Source: Flavobacterium limnophilum (GTDB lineage Bacteria > Bacteroidota > Bacteroidia > Flavobacteriales > Flavobacteriaceae). From it: 64,000 nucleotides of DNA. Position 1 is the stretch's first letter. Every line of letters starts with the position of its first letter. The DNA lies in contig NZ_CP114289.2 in the NCBI RefSeq assembly GCF_027111315.2, forward strand, positions 3,100,001 through 3,164,000, read 5' to 3'. The position numbers were made by a program, and so were the translations under genes. Below are positions 44,801 through 52,937 of this stretch, piece after piece. The notes under the pieces are model-generated. The model was not told the DNA's origin and searched no databases. It was given only the letters and a program-made list of their open reading frames with translations.

Positions 44801-45110
44801 GAAATTTGGCTACTATTCTATGGTGGAACCTTTTGCCAAAGGATATTATCAAGTGGGTGAAAAAGCAAAAGCGCAAGAACTATTAGGAAAATTAGTAGCG
44901 AAATATCAAGAAAACCTTAACTATTATGGGAAACTTGAACTTTCAGACCAAAACGACATTGCCATTGACATCATTACTGACATTGAGCGTTACAGAAGTT
45001 TGTTGAAAGTAATGAAAGAAAACGGAGACATCCCTTTTTACAATAAAAACAGGGCAGCATTCAATACTTATATCAAGATTTTCGAACATTTTGGTCGCGA
45101 TAGAGAATAA
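41838..45110 (+). CDS. DUF2723 membrane glycosyltransferase (protein O-mannosyltransferase-like)
   Basis: 1,090 residues. The N-terminal half holds about 12 membrane helices. The DUF2723 signature is near residue 30-65: [33 protein letters not shown], with the acidic D37/E40 type residues on the first outer loop expected of GT-C enzymes. The C-terminal half (about 640-1,090) is soluble, with FNDAFPLW-like [28 protein letters not shown] and a helical TPR-like end ([16 protein letters not shown]). The family is related to eukaryotic TMEM260 and is widespread in Bacteroidota, where protein O-glycosylation is general. Acceptor and donor are not deducible. It is transcribed alone or with the deacetylase 90 bp downstream. 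Confidence 0.88.
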   Translation: [1090 protein letters not shown]

Positions 45111-45199
45111 CAAATCATAAAAGATGAAAAATTAGAAAATGTAGCGCTGTTGAAAAATGCCGCTACATTTTTTTGTTTTAATGGATAAAATCTTGAATC

Positions 45200-45874
45200 A
45201 TGAGTTTCTACTGGATAAAAACAAGCTCACTCATTAAAAAAATATTCTCGAATTATGTTTGGGACATTCCCAATACTGAAAACAAAATCTATCTCACTTT
45301 TGACGACGGACCAATACCTGAAATAACGGAATGGGTTCTCGAAGAGTTACAAAAACACAATGCCAAAGCCACTTTTTTTTGCATCGCCCACAATATTGAA
45401 AAACACCCCGATATTTTCGCAAAAGTAATCAATGAAGGACATTCCGTCGGAAATCATACTTTCAACCATTTAAACGGTTGGAAAACTTCCACCAAGGAAT
45501 ATATAGAAAACAGTATTCAGTGGTCAGTGGTCAGAGAGCAGATTACAGATATTAGACCGCAGACCGCAGACTGTAAACTAAATACTGACCACTGCAAACT
45601 TTTCCGCCCGCCTTACGGCAAAATAAAACCTTCACAGTCCAAAAAACTGCGACAAATGGGATACAAAATAATTATGTGGGATGTATTGAGTGCTGATTAT
45701 GACACATCTATTTCTCCAGAAAAATGTCTGGAAAATGTGCTGCAAAATGTAAGCCCAGGAAGCATAATTGTATTCCACGACAGTGTCAAAGCATTTCCAA
45801 ATCTGGAATACACCTTACCTAAAGCATTAAAATATTGGAAAGAAAAAGGATTTGTATTCGATGCAATTAAATAA
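45200..45874 (+). CDS. NodB-type polysaccharide deacetylase with in-frame repeat insertion
   Basis: 224 residues, carbohydrate esterase 4 fold. Motif 1 is TFDDGP (33-38), motif 2 is HSVGNHTFNH (81-90, metal-binding H86 and H90), motif 3 is FRPPYGK (135-141), motif 4 is MWDVLSADYD and motif 5 IIVFHDS. It removes acetyl groups from a polysaccharide or peptidoglycan. Residues about 105-133 (QWSVVREQITDIRPQ..., then DCKLNTDHC) do not look like family sequence. They are encoded by an inverted CAGTGGTCAGT repeat (45511-45599) inserted in frame between motifs 2 and 3. There is no obvious signal peptide, though the N-terminus is amphipathic. The enzyme may still fold if the insertion forms a surface loop. 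Confidence 0.88.
   Translation: MSFYWIKTSSLIKKIFSNYVWDIPNTENKIYLTFDDGPIPEITEWVLEELQKHNAKATFFCIAHNIEKHPDIFAKVINEGHSVGNHTFNHLNGWKTSTKEYIENSIQWSVVREQITDIRPQTADCKLNTDHCKLFRPPYGKIKPSQSKKLRQMGYKIIMWDVLSADYDTSISPEKCLENVLQNVSPGSIIVFHDSVKAFPNLEYTLPKALKYWKEKGFVFDAIK
45511..45599. repeat. Inverted CAGTGGTCAGT element inside the deacetylase gene
   Basis: CAGTGGTCAGT at 45518-45528 and ACTGACCACTG at 45584-45594 form a perfect 11-bp inverted repeat; internal words GACCGCAGACCGCAGACTG (45556-45573) form another small array. All of it is read in frame without a stop. Confidence 0.85.
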
Positions 45875-45877
45875 GAC

Positions 45878-45905
45878 AAGATTGCTTCGTTCCTCGCAAT
45901 GACAG
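45878..45905. repeat. Dispersed GCTTCGTTCCTCGCAATGAC word
   Basis: The sequence GATTGCTTCGTTCCTCGCAATGAC lies in the gap after the deacetylase gene. A diverged copy is at about 52893-52930 (TTGCTTCGTT ... TTGCAATGACG). I recognise it as a recurring intergenic word in this phylum. Confidence 0.55.
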
Positions 45906-45906
45906 A

Positions 45907-46203
45907 TTAAAGATGTTCTTGAACCAGACCTATAATAGTATTGGCATCCAATTCACCGGATTGCCTCCAGATCATTTGTCCTCCTTTATAAATCATCAAA
46001 GTGGGAAGCCCCTTGATTCGCAAGGCATCGGCCAGTTCTTGATTTTTATCAACATCAATTTTTATCACTTTTGCCTTATCGCCCAGAGCTGCGGCAACAT
46101 CCCTGATTACAGGATGCATCGATACAGATGATTCATTCCAATCTGTGTAAAAATCAATCAACACAGGTACTTGAGTGCTTATAAGTTCTCCAAATTTTGA
46201 CAT
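45907..46203 (-). CDS. Thioredoxin-fold protein lacking the CxxC motif
   Basis: 98 residues with a complete thioredoxin fold: VPVLIDFYTDW, KAKVIKIDVDKNQELADALRIKGLPTLMIYKGGQ with the cis-proline. At the active site the usual WCxxC is W22-N-E-S-S26, so both cysteines are replaced (by Asn and Ser) and no other cysteine exists. It therefore cannot act as a dithiol oxidoreductase; a structural, chaperone-like or binding role is more likely. No signal peptide. It is convergent with the deacetylase gene. Confidence 0.9.
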   Translation of the reverse strand: MSKFGELISTQVPVLIDFYTDWNESSVSMHPVIRDVAAALGDKAKVIKIDVDKNQELADALRIKGLPTLMIYKGGQMIWRQSGELDANTIIGLVQEHL

Positions 46204-46276
46204 AAAACCAACGAATTTAATTTTCTAAATCTATCGCAAAGAGATATTATTTTACAAATGTAGCATTTTAAACGAA

Positions 46277-47533
46277 TTAAGCTACATTGAGGCCTTTTTT
46301 TAGTTCAATGACTGTGATTTCAGGCATAATTCCTACTCTTCCGGAATACGCATGGAAACCAAAGCCCCTATTTACATAAACGTATCTACCCAAATTTTCA
46401 TATAGACCAGCCCATTGTTTATAAACATATTGAATAGGACTCCATTTAATTACCCCGGGAATTTCTATGCCAAATTGCATTCCATGAGTATGACCCGATA
46501 AAGTCAAATGGAAATTTTTCTCGTGATTATTTATTTCCGCATCCCAATGACTCGGATCGTGGCTCATCAAAATTTTGAAATCTTCTTTTGACAATCCATT
46601 CGACGCTTTTTGCAAATCACCTGCCTTTTTAAATTTTACACCCCAATTCTCCACTCCTACCAAGGCAATTTTATCGGTTCCGTTTTCAATAAAAGCATGC
46701 TCGTTCAACATTAATTTGAAGTCGATTTGTTGATGCAAATCTTTTATGTCCTGAAAATTCTTTGCTTTGGCTGATTCCGAAGGCCAAGTTACATATTCGC
46801 CATAATCATGATTTCCCAATACCGAATATTTACCATATTTATGCTTTTTAATTCTTTTAAAAGTATCAATCCAAGGATGCATTTCTTTGGCATCGGTATT
46901 GACAATATCACCGGTAAACAAAATCAAGTCCGAATTTTGCTCGTTTATCAAGTCTATGGCATAATTAATTTTATCTGGATTATCAAAGCTTCCGCTGTGA
47001 ACATCGGATATATGGGTTATGGTCAAACCATCAAAAGCATCCGGCAAATCAGGGAAAAATATGCGTTGTTTGATTACTTTGTAGTTGTATTTTCCCATTG
47101 TCACTCCATATAATAAGGACAAAAACGGGACTGCCGCAATTCCTAATCCTATTTGGCTGACAAACTTTCGTCTGGAAACTAGAAAATCAACACTGTCGTT
47201 GAATTTTGCAAAATGATTTATGGAACCAAAACCTATTCGATAAATGTCTTCGCCAAACAGCACCAAGGTTAAAATAATTTTGGGAATATACACTAAAAGA
47301 AGCAAACCCATTGCACGCATACTTTGACCTGTTTGTCCCACGGAACGGTCAAATTGCGTGAATGAATAAACTATAAAAACTAAAAGAAGAGCGCTTATTA
47401 TTTGATAGGAAACCAAAAAAGATTTTGGCTTTACCACAGTCTTTAATGCCTGATAAGCATAGGTTTCAATAACAAAAAGAACAAGACACAATATTAATAT
47501 GCGTAAAATCATCGAGATATATATTTTGTGCAA
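46277..47533 (-). CDS. Membrane-anchored metallophosphoesterase
   Basis: 418 residues: three to four N-terminal membrane helices (about 8-25, 40-60, 75-97), a fifth hydrophobic stretch near 128-150, then a calcineurin-like phosphoesterase domain from about 165. Metal-binding motifs are ITHISDVHSG, LILFTGDIVNTD, VLGNHDYG, ILMSHDPSHWD and LSGHTHGMQFG. The layout matches the YkuE/YaeI type, some of which act on phospholipid or UDP-sugar lipids (UDP-2,3-diacylglucosamine-type substrates), but the substrate is not deducible. It faces thioredoxin-like gene on the same strand and is divergent from polA. Confidence 0.9.
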   Translation of the reverse strand: MHKIYISMILRILILCLVLFVIETYAYQALKTVVKPKSFLVSYQIISALLLVFIVYSFTQFDRSVGQTGQSMRAMGLLLLVYIPKIILTLVLFGEDIYRIGFGSINHFAKFNDSVDFLVSRRKFVSQIGLGIAAVPFLSLLYGVTMGKYNYKVIKQRIFFPDLPDAFDGLTITHISDVHSGSFDNPDKINYAIDLINEQNSDLILFTGDIVNTDAKEMHPWIDTFKRIKKHKYGKYSVLGNHDYGEYVTWPSESAKAKNFQDIKDLHQQIDFKLMLNEHAFIENGTDKIALVGVENWGVKFKKAGDLQKASNGLSKEDFKILMSHDPSHWDAEINNHEKNFHLTLSGHTHGMQFGIEIPGVIKWSPIQYVYKQWAGLYENLGRYVYVNRGFGFHAYSGRVGIMPEITVIELKKGLNVA

Positions 47534-47724
47534 AATAACAAATTAATTAAGTGAAACGAATTTTAATTAATTGAATTTTAACTAAAATTATGCCAAAACA
47601 ATTTCAGGCATTATTTTCACAAAAGCTTAACAAATTCCTAATCAACGAACTAAAACTACTGCCAAAAACAGCACGGAAAGTTTCAAAGTTTCGTTACTTT
47701 TACGCTTTTATAATCTATTTCACT

Positions 47725-50583
47725 ATGTCACAAAAACGCCTTTTCCTGCTCGATGCTTACGCTTTAATCTTTCGCGGTTATTTTGCTTTTATTAAAAACC
47801 CAAGAATTAATTCGAAAGGAATGGACACTTCCGCCATTATGGGATTCATGAATGCCTTGATGGACGTTATCAAACGAGAGAAACCTGACCATTTGGCAGT
47901 TGCTTTTGACAATGGTGGAAGCCAATTGAGAAACGAAATCTACCCAGAATACAAAGCACATCGTGATGCCACTCCCGAAGCCATAAAAATTGCCCTTCCT
48001 TATATTCAGGAATTATTGAAAGCGATGCACATTCCAATTATCGAAGTCAAAGGGTATGAAGCCGACGACTTGATTGGTACTTTGGCCAAACAAGCCGAAA
48101 AAGAAGATTTCAAGGTATATATGGTTACGCCGGACAAGGATTTTGCTCAATTGGTTTCCGAAAATATTTTTATGTACAAACCCGCTCGAATGGGGAACGA
48201 CATCGAAATTTGGGGAATTCCCGAAGTTTTGGAAAAATTCGAAATCGAACGTCCAGATCAAGTAATCGATTTCCTCGGAATGATGGGCGACGCCGCCGAT
48301 AATATTCCGGGATTACCAGGTGTTGGCGAAAAAACCGCCAAGAAATTCCTGAAAGAATATGGCTCAATGGAAAATCTTTTGGCCAACACACATCAATTGA
48401 AAGGCGCGATTAAAGATAAAATCGAAGCCAATGCCGAATTGGGTTTATTGTCCAAAAAATTAGCCGCAATCCTGCTGGATTGTCCGGTGACATTCAATGC
48501 CGAAGACTACGAATTATCAAAACCTGACGTTGAAAAAACAGACGAATTGTTTCAGGAACTCGAATTTCGCCAAATGAAAGCACAGTTTGACAAATATTTT
48601 GGAACTGGAAAAGAATACGACGAAATTGACACTAATGGAAATGGAACTCACAGCGAGATACCAGAACCAACCAAAAAAGCTCCCGCAAAAAAATCGAATG
48701 AAGATCAATTTGACTTGTTTGGTTTTTCGGATGAAGAAAGTGGCGAAGTAAAATCGAGTTCGCATTATGCCACATTGGAAAACACGGAGCATTTTTACCA
48801 AAGCATCCAAGGCGATTTTGCCGTGAAATTGCTCTTGCAAAACTTGATGAACCAAACTTCGGTTTGTTTTGACACCGAAACCACGGGAATTGACGCTTTG
48901 AATGCGGAACTCGTTGGAATGTCGTTCTCTTTCGAAAAAGGAAAAGCATTTTACGTTCCTTTTCCCGAAAATCGAGAAGAAGCACAAGTTTTGGTGGATA
49001 AATTCAAACCGTTTTTCGAAAGTGAAAGCATCGAAAAAATTGGCCAAAACATCAAATACGATTTGAAAATCCTGTCACATTACGGCGTCCAAATCAAGGG
49101 AAAATTGTTCGACACGATGATTGCGCATTATTTGATTAATCCCGATATGCGCCACAATATGGATGTCTTGAGTGAAACCTACTTGAAATATTCACCAAAA
49201 TCCATTGAAGATTTAATTGGCAAAAAAGGCAAGAATCAATTGTCAATGCGACAAGTTCCTCTAGAAGACATAAAGGAATACGCCGCCGAAGATGCCGATA
49301 TTACCTTTCAATTGAAACAAAATTTCAGTCCGATTCTCGACAAAGCCGAAACCAAAAAATTATTTGACGAAATCGAAATTCCGTTGATCCCCGTTTTGGC
49401 AGCTATGGAATTGGAAGGGATTAATCTTGACGTTCCTTTTCTAAAAGAAATGTCTGTCGAAATGGCCAAAGAAAGTGCCGCTTTAGAACAAAAAATCTAC
49501 GAAACGGCTGGCGAGAAATTCAATTTGGCCTCACCAAAACAACTTGGCGATATTTTATTTGACAAATTGAAAATTGGCGGAGCGAAACAAAAGAAAACCA
49601 AAACCGGCCAATACGCCACTGGCGAAGAAATTTTATCTTACCTAGCCAATGACAACGAAATTGTTCGCGACATTCTCGAATGGCGACAAATGGTCAAATT
49701 GCAAAGTACTTATATTGATGCGTTGCCGAACCAAGTTGACAAGAAAACAGGACGAGTTCACACTGATTATATGCAAACCGTTGCCGCAACGGGTCGTTTG
49801 AGTTCGAATAATCCGAACTTGCAAAACATTCCCGTTCGTACCGAAAGAGGACGATTGATTCGAAAAGCCTTTATTCCTCGTGACGAAAATTACACCTTGG
49901 TTTCTGCGGATTATTCCCAAATAGAATTGCGAATCATTGCCGCTTTGTCTGGCGAAGAAAACATGATCAAAGCCTTCAAAAACCACGAAGATATTCACCG
50001 AAGTACGGCTGCCAAAGTATTCAACGTTCCTTTGGAAGAAGTGACCAAAGAACAACGTAGTAATGCCAAAACCGTGAATTTCGGGATTATTTATGGCGTT
50101 TCCGCCTTTGGATTGAGCAATCAAACCTCGCTTTCGCGAAAAGAAAGCGCCGAATTAATTGATGCTTATTATGCGACGTATCCAAAACTAAAATCCTATA
50201 TGGCCAATCAAGTGGATTTTGCCAGAGAACACGGTTACGTGCAAACGGTTTTGGGAAGAAGACGTTATTTGAAAGACATTAATTCTGCCAATATGATGGT
50301 CAAAAGTGGTGCCGAACGAAATGCCGTAAATGCCCCAATTCAAGGTTCTGCAGCCGATATTATCAAGATTGCGATGATTAATATTCACAAAAAACTGGTT
50401 TCAGAAAACTGGAAATCGAAAATGTTGTTGCAAGTTCACGATGAGCTTGTGTTCGACGTTCACAACTCCGAATTGGAGAAAATTCAACCAATGATTAAAC
50501 ACGAAATGGAAAATGCGTTTATACTGGATGTTCCTTTGGATGTTGAAATTGGAGCAGGAAAAAATTGGTTGGAAGCGCATTAA
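47725..50583 (+). CDS. polA: DNA polymerase I
   Basis: 952 residues from the ATG at 47725 (MSQKRLFLLDAYALIFRGYFAF). An in-frame ATG at 47590 would add 45 basic, non-conserved residues and lies where promoter sequence is expected, so I reject it. Domains: 5'-3' exonuclease (1 to about 290; YEADDLIGTLAKQ, GMMGDAADNIPGLPGVGEKTA), proofreading exonuclease (about 370-560; active DEDD residues in SVCFDTETTGI and the YAAEDADITFQL segment), polymerase (about 570-952; motif A VSADYSQIELRIIA, motif B RSNAKTVNFGIIYGVSAFG, motif C LQVHDELVFDVH). It fills gaps and removes RNA primers. Proofreading residues appear intact. Confidence 0.97.
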   Translation: MSQKRLFLLDAYALIFRGYFAFIKNPRINSKGMDTSAIMGFMNALMDVIKREKPDHLAVAFDNGGSQLRNEIYPEYKAHRDATPEAIKIALPYIQELLKAMHIPIIEVKGYEADDLIGTLAKQAEKEDFKVYMVTPDKDFAQLVSENIFMYKPARMGNDIEIWGIPEVLEKFEIERPDQVIDFLGMMGDAADNIPGLPGVGEKTAKKFLKEYGSMENLLANTHQLKGAIKDKIEANAELGLLSKKLAAILLDCPVTFNAEDYELSKPDVEKTDELFQELEFRQMKAQFDKYFGTGKEYDEIDTNGNGTHSEIPEPTKKAPAKKSNEDQFDLFGFSDEESGEVKSSSHYATLENTEHFYQSIQGDFAVKLLLQNLMNQTSVCFDTETTGIDALNAELVGMSFSFEKGKAFYVPFPENREEAQVLVDKFKPFFESESIEKIGQNIKYDLKILSHYGVQIKGKLFDTMIAHYLINPDMRHNMDVLSETYLKYSPKSIEDLIGKKGKNQLSMRQVPLEDIKEYAAEDADITFQLKQNFSPILDKAETKKLFDEIEIPLIPVLAAMELEGINLDVPFLKEMSVEMAKESAALEQKIYETAGEKFNLASPKQLGDILFDKLKIGGAKQKKTKTGQYATGEEILSYLANDNEIVRDILEWRQMVKLQSTYIDALPNQVDKKTGRVHTDYMQTVAATGRLSSNNPNLQNIPVRTERGRLIRKAFIPRDENYTLVSADYSQIELRIIAALSGEENMIKAFKNHEDIHRSTAAKVFNVPLEEVTKEQRSNAKTVNFGIIYGVSAFGLSNQTSLSRKESAELIDAYYATYPKLKSYMANQVDFAREHGYVQTVLGRRRYLKDINSANMMVKSGAERNAVNAPIQGSAADIIKIAMINIHKKLVSENWKSKMLLQVHDELVFDVHNSELEKIQPMIKHEMENAFILDVPLDVEIGAGKNWLEAH

Positions 50584-50588
50584 AAAAT

Positions 50589-50660
50589 AGTTGGCAGTGT
50601 TCAGTTATAAGTTGGCAGTTTGATCAATTTTGTCATTCCGTAGGAATCTCATAAAACTTA
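50589..50660. repeat. Intergenic repeat words after polA
   Basis: AGTTGGCAGT occurs at 50589-50598 and 50610-50619; TTTGTCATTCCGTAGGAATC (about 50629-50648) is another word I recognise as recurring between genes in this phylum. There is no gene here; the next start codon is at 50669. Confidence 0.55.
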
Positions 50661-50668
50661 TACAAATA

Positions 50669-51106
50669 ATGAGTAGGATAACAGAAGGAGAAATAATTCA
50701 ATTCTTAAAAGAAGAAACTTACGAAGATTCAATCACTTCTGACACTGATATTTTCAATGATTGTGGAGTTAGTGGAGATGATTCTCACGAATTGATTGAA
50801 AAATATCAAATGAAATATAATGTAGATATGTCAAACTACTTGTGGTATTTTCATTGTGATGAAGAAGGAAGTACTTTCATTACAGGTATGTTTTTCAAAC
50901 CACCTTATAAAAGAGTAACACGAATTCCAATCACTCCAAAGATGCTTACTGATTTTGCAAATTCTAAAATGTGGAAAATTGATTATCCAGAACATAAGTT
51001 ACCAAAATATAGATACGATATAATTTTTAATCAAATAATTATATTCTTCTTTCTATTTTTCTTATTCTATAAATATGTTGTAAAAAAGTACTTTTTATAT
51101 GATTGA
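50669..51106 (+). CDS. DUF1493-like protein with C-terminal membrane helix
   Basis: 145 residues from the ATG at 50669 (MSRITEGEIIQFLKEE); a TTG at 50630 lies in the upstream repeat word and is rejected. The segment SITSDTDIFNDCGVSGDDSHELIEKYQMKYNVDMS fits the DUF1493/acyl-carrier-protein-like pattern (D..F.D.G..GDD..E), without a phosphopantetheine DSL motif. A hydrophobic helix lies at about 117-137. It overlaps the next gene by 8 bp (ATGATTGA), so the two are translationally coupled. Function unknown. Confidence 0.65.
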   Translation: MSRITEGEIIQFLKEETYEDSITSDTDIFNDCGVSGDDSHELIEKYQMKYNVDMSNYLWYFHCDEEGSTFITGMFFKPPYKRVTRIPITPKMLTDFANSKMWKIDYPEHKLPKYRYDIIFNQIIIFFFLFFLFYKYVVKKYFLYD

Positions 51107-51479
51107 CAATTTCAAACCACCAATTAAAACTAGAACAACAGAAGAATTATTAGAAATTGTAGGCTCTCCAAAAAAATGGAATCCTGAAGCTTTGAAATTA
51201 GCGAAAACTGAATTATCAAATAGAAAAATTGACACAAAAGAAATTGATAATGCAATTCTGTTAGCTATCGAAAATGAAGATGCTGAAAAATTAAAAAAAG
51301 CCACTAAAAGCTACCAAATTTCAGATTTTATTTTAAAGCCAAAACGAACAATATTAGAGCTTTTATTTACTTGGGAATTAAAAAAGGACGGATATATTCT
51401 TAAAGCACAACAGCAGAAAACTTTTAGGATCACCCTTAGTATTATTATTATTTTCGTATATCTTCTAAAACAGCTTTAA
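51099..51479 (+). CDS. Uncharacterised protein with C-terminal membrane helix
   Basis: 126 residues. N-terminal half is charged and helical (TRTTEELLEIVGSPKKWNPEALKLAKTELSNRKID), similar to small segments found in unrelated DUF proteins of Bacteroidota; the C-terminus ends in one hydrophobic helix (TFRITLSIIIIFVYLLKQL). It overlaps the DUF1493-like gene and presumably acts with it at the inner face of the membrane. No recognised family. Confidence 0.6.
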   Translation: MIDNFKPPIKTRTTEELLEIVGSPKKWNPEALKLAKTELSNRKIDTKEIDNAILLAIENEDAEKLKKATKSYQISDFILKPKRTILELLFTWELKKDGYILKAQQQKTFRITLSIIIIFVYLLKQL

Positions 51480-51573
51480 CTACAACATCCTTGCCGATTC
51501 TTTTTGTATCATAACGTTGATTATTTCCTTTTAAGATTGAAATAAAAACAGGCAATTTGGATAATAATCTTTC

Positions 51574-51581
51574 TATATTTG
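51574..51581 (+). promoter_or_regulatory. -7 box of the PnuC-like gene
   Basis: TATATTTG ends 15 bp before the ATG at 51597, giving a leader under 10 nt. It overlaps an in-frame TTG at 51579, which argues against that upstream start. Confidence 0.6.
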
Positions 51582-51596
51582 CCCAAACAAAATTGG

Positions 51597-52328
51597 ATGA
51601 GCCTACTTTCCCTTTCTGAAAAATCGATAAAAACTATCAAATCGATAACCAATAGCACTTATTTGGACATTATTGGTTTAATCATTGTTGTCACGGCTTC
51701 CTTTGTTTTAGAATACCAAAAAACGGTTTTCAATTTCACGTTTCAGCAACAGGAATACGTTTTTTATTTGGGCTATATTTCTATTTTGAACACCGGCTTT
51801 TCGATGATGGGAAATCGATTGGTGACCAAGAAAAATAATATTGGCAATTTCATTACCACTTGCAATACTTTCCTAAGCGGTTCTATTGATTATTTACTTG
51901 GAAATGCCGGAGCAATTCTCACTTATCCCGTGTCGTTTATTGGGAATTATATCGTTTTCAAAGCTTGGAAGAAAAGCAAAGTACTGCGTTCTACCGACTT
52001 TATCTTTTACAGAAACATAATTTTGGGTTTTTTCTTTTCTTTTGTCCTAAACTACATTGCCTTTAAATACTTGTCTGAAAAACCTATTGATTGGAAGTTG
52101 TTTTTTGCCATAACCATCCCTGCAGGAATAACTTTTGGAGGCACGTTCAACACCGCGAGAATGTATCCTGACAATTGGTTTATGTGGCAATTTTACAACT
52201 TGACAAAAGCCATCCAGAACCTGATGCTGATGAATATTGCTAATGTTGCCAAATATACTTTCTATTTTTTCAATGCAATTATCGGTTACATTACTTGGAG
52301 AGACGACAAGAAAAAAGCAAGCATTTAA
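51597..52328 (+). CDS. PnuC-like nicotinamide riboside-type transporter
   Basis: 243 residues from the ATG at 51597. About seven membrane helices (roughly 24-40, 55-75, 80-98, 108-125, 140-160, 168-185, 205-230). The C-terminal portion DNWFMWQFYNLTKAIQNLMLMNIANVAKYTFYFFNAIIGYITWRDD follows the PnuC layout, in which a Trp/Asn-rich helix pair lines the substrate path and the last helix ends in a WRxD-like motif. PnuC proteins take up vitamin B3 derivatives by facilitated diffusion. No nadR or other NAD salvage gene is adjacent, so substrate is uncertain and other vitamins are possible. Confidence 0.65.
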   Translation: MSLLSLSEKSIKTIKSITNSTYLDIIGLIIVVTASFVLEYQKTVFNFTFQQQEYVFYLGYISILNTGFSMMGNRLVTKKNNIGNFITTCNTFLSGSIDYLLGNAGAILTYPVSFIGNYIVFKAWKKSKVLRSTDFIFYRNIILGFFFSFVLNYIAFKYLSEKPIDWKLFFAITIPAGITFGGTFNTARMYPDNWFMWQFYNLTKAIQNLMLMNIANVAKYTFYFFNAIIGYITWRDDKKKASI

Positions 52329-52937
52329 TTTTTTTGGCTCGATTTCTCCTTCTCTTTTTGGGCTACCTTTTCTTGACGATAAAAACCCTGTCAACTCCCA
52401 CCCAAAACCTACTCAAAGCCATAGATAAGCCTAGGCTGTGGTACCCTAAACTGTACGGTTATTTTAAGGACGGCTCAAAAGCATAGATAGAGCATAGATA
52501 CAGTATGGATACAGTATGGATAGAGTATGGTTGTGGTACCCCCAAATTAAAGTCAAAATTATTAATTTTCCCGTCAAGTGCATAAATAATGCAAACATGG
52601 CAACCAGGCAACAACCCCCCAATAATACTTACCCAATTGTCAATAAAAGGAATTACAACTAGGCCGCTTAAAAAAATTCTTTTTCCCTTTAATTGAACTG
52701 GATTAGCTCAATCAAATTAGGCGTCTCCTCCTTTGTTATTTGTTTAAATAAGGAATTGCAACAGTCAATTGACATAAATTCGGTAGCCAAAATCCAAAGA
52801 ACCTATAACTTCTGGAACGCAATAAGTACACCCAACATATTAGTGCAAAACCTTATATCGGTATTGCACTTGGAACAAGGCTATTTTATTGTGTTGCTTC
52901 GTTATGCGATTGCTTTACTCTTGCAATGACGAAACAA
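52329..52937. other. Gene-free stretch with 11-bp tandem array
   Basis: 609 bp. TGTGGTACCC occurs at about 52437-52446 and 52532-52541, bracketing the 11-bp array at 52480-52533. The rest is AT-rich with a dispersed word at 52893-52930. Reading frames here are short and start at poor codons. Confidence 0.65.
52480..52533. repeat. 11-bp tandem array
   Basis: Units AGCATAGATAG, AGCATAGATAC, AGTATGGATAC, AGTATGGATAG, AGTATGGTTG: five consecutive 11-mers (last one partial) differing at one to three positions. The period is near one DNA helical turn. Confidence 0.85.

Noticed and set aside
47590..47724. N-terminal extension of polA from an upstream ATG
   Set aside because: The 45 added residues are basic and not polymerase-like; MSQKRLFLLDAYALIFRGYF at 47725 is the conserved start.
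52693..52929. Small reading frame in the gap before the left lacI-type gene
   Set aside because: Poor start codon, no family resemblance, and its end consists of a dispersed repeat word.
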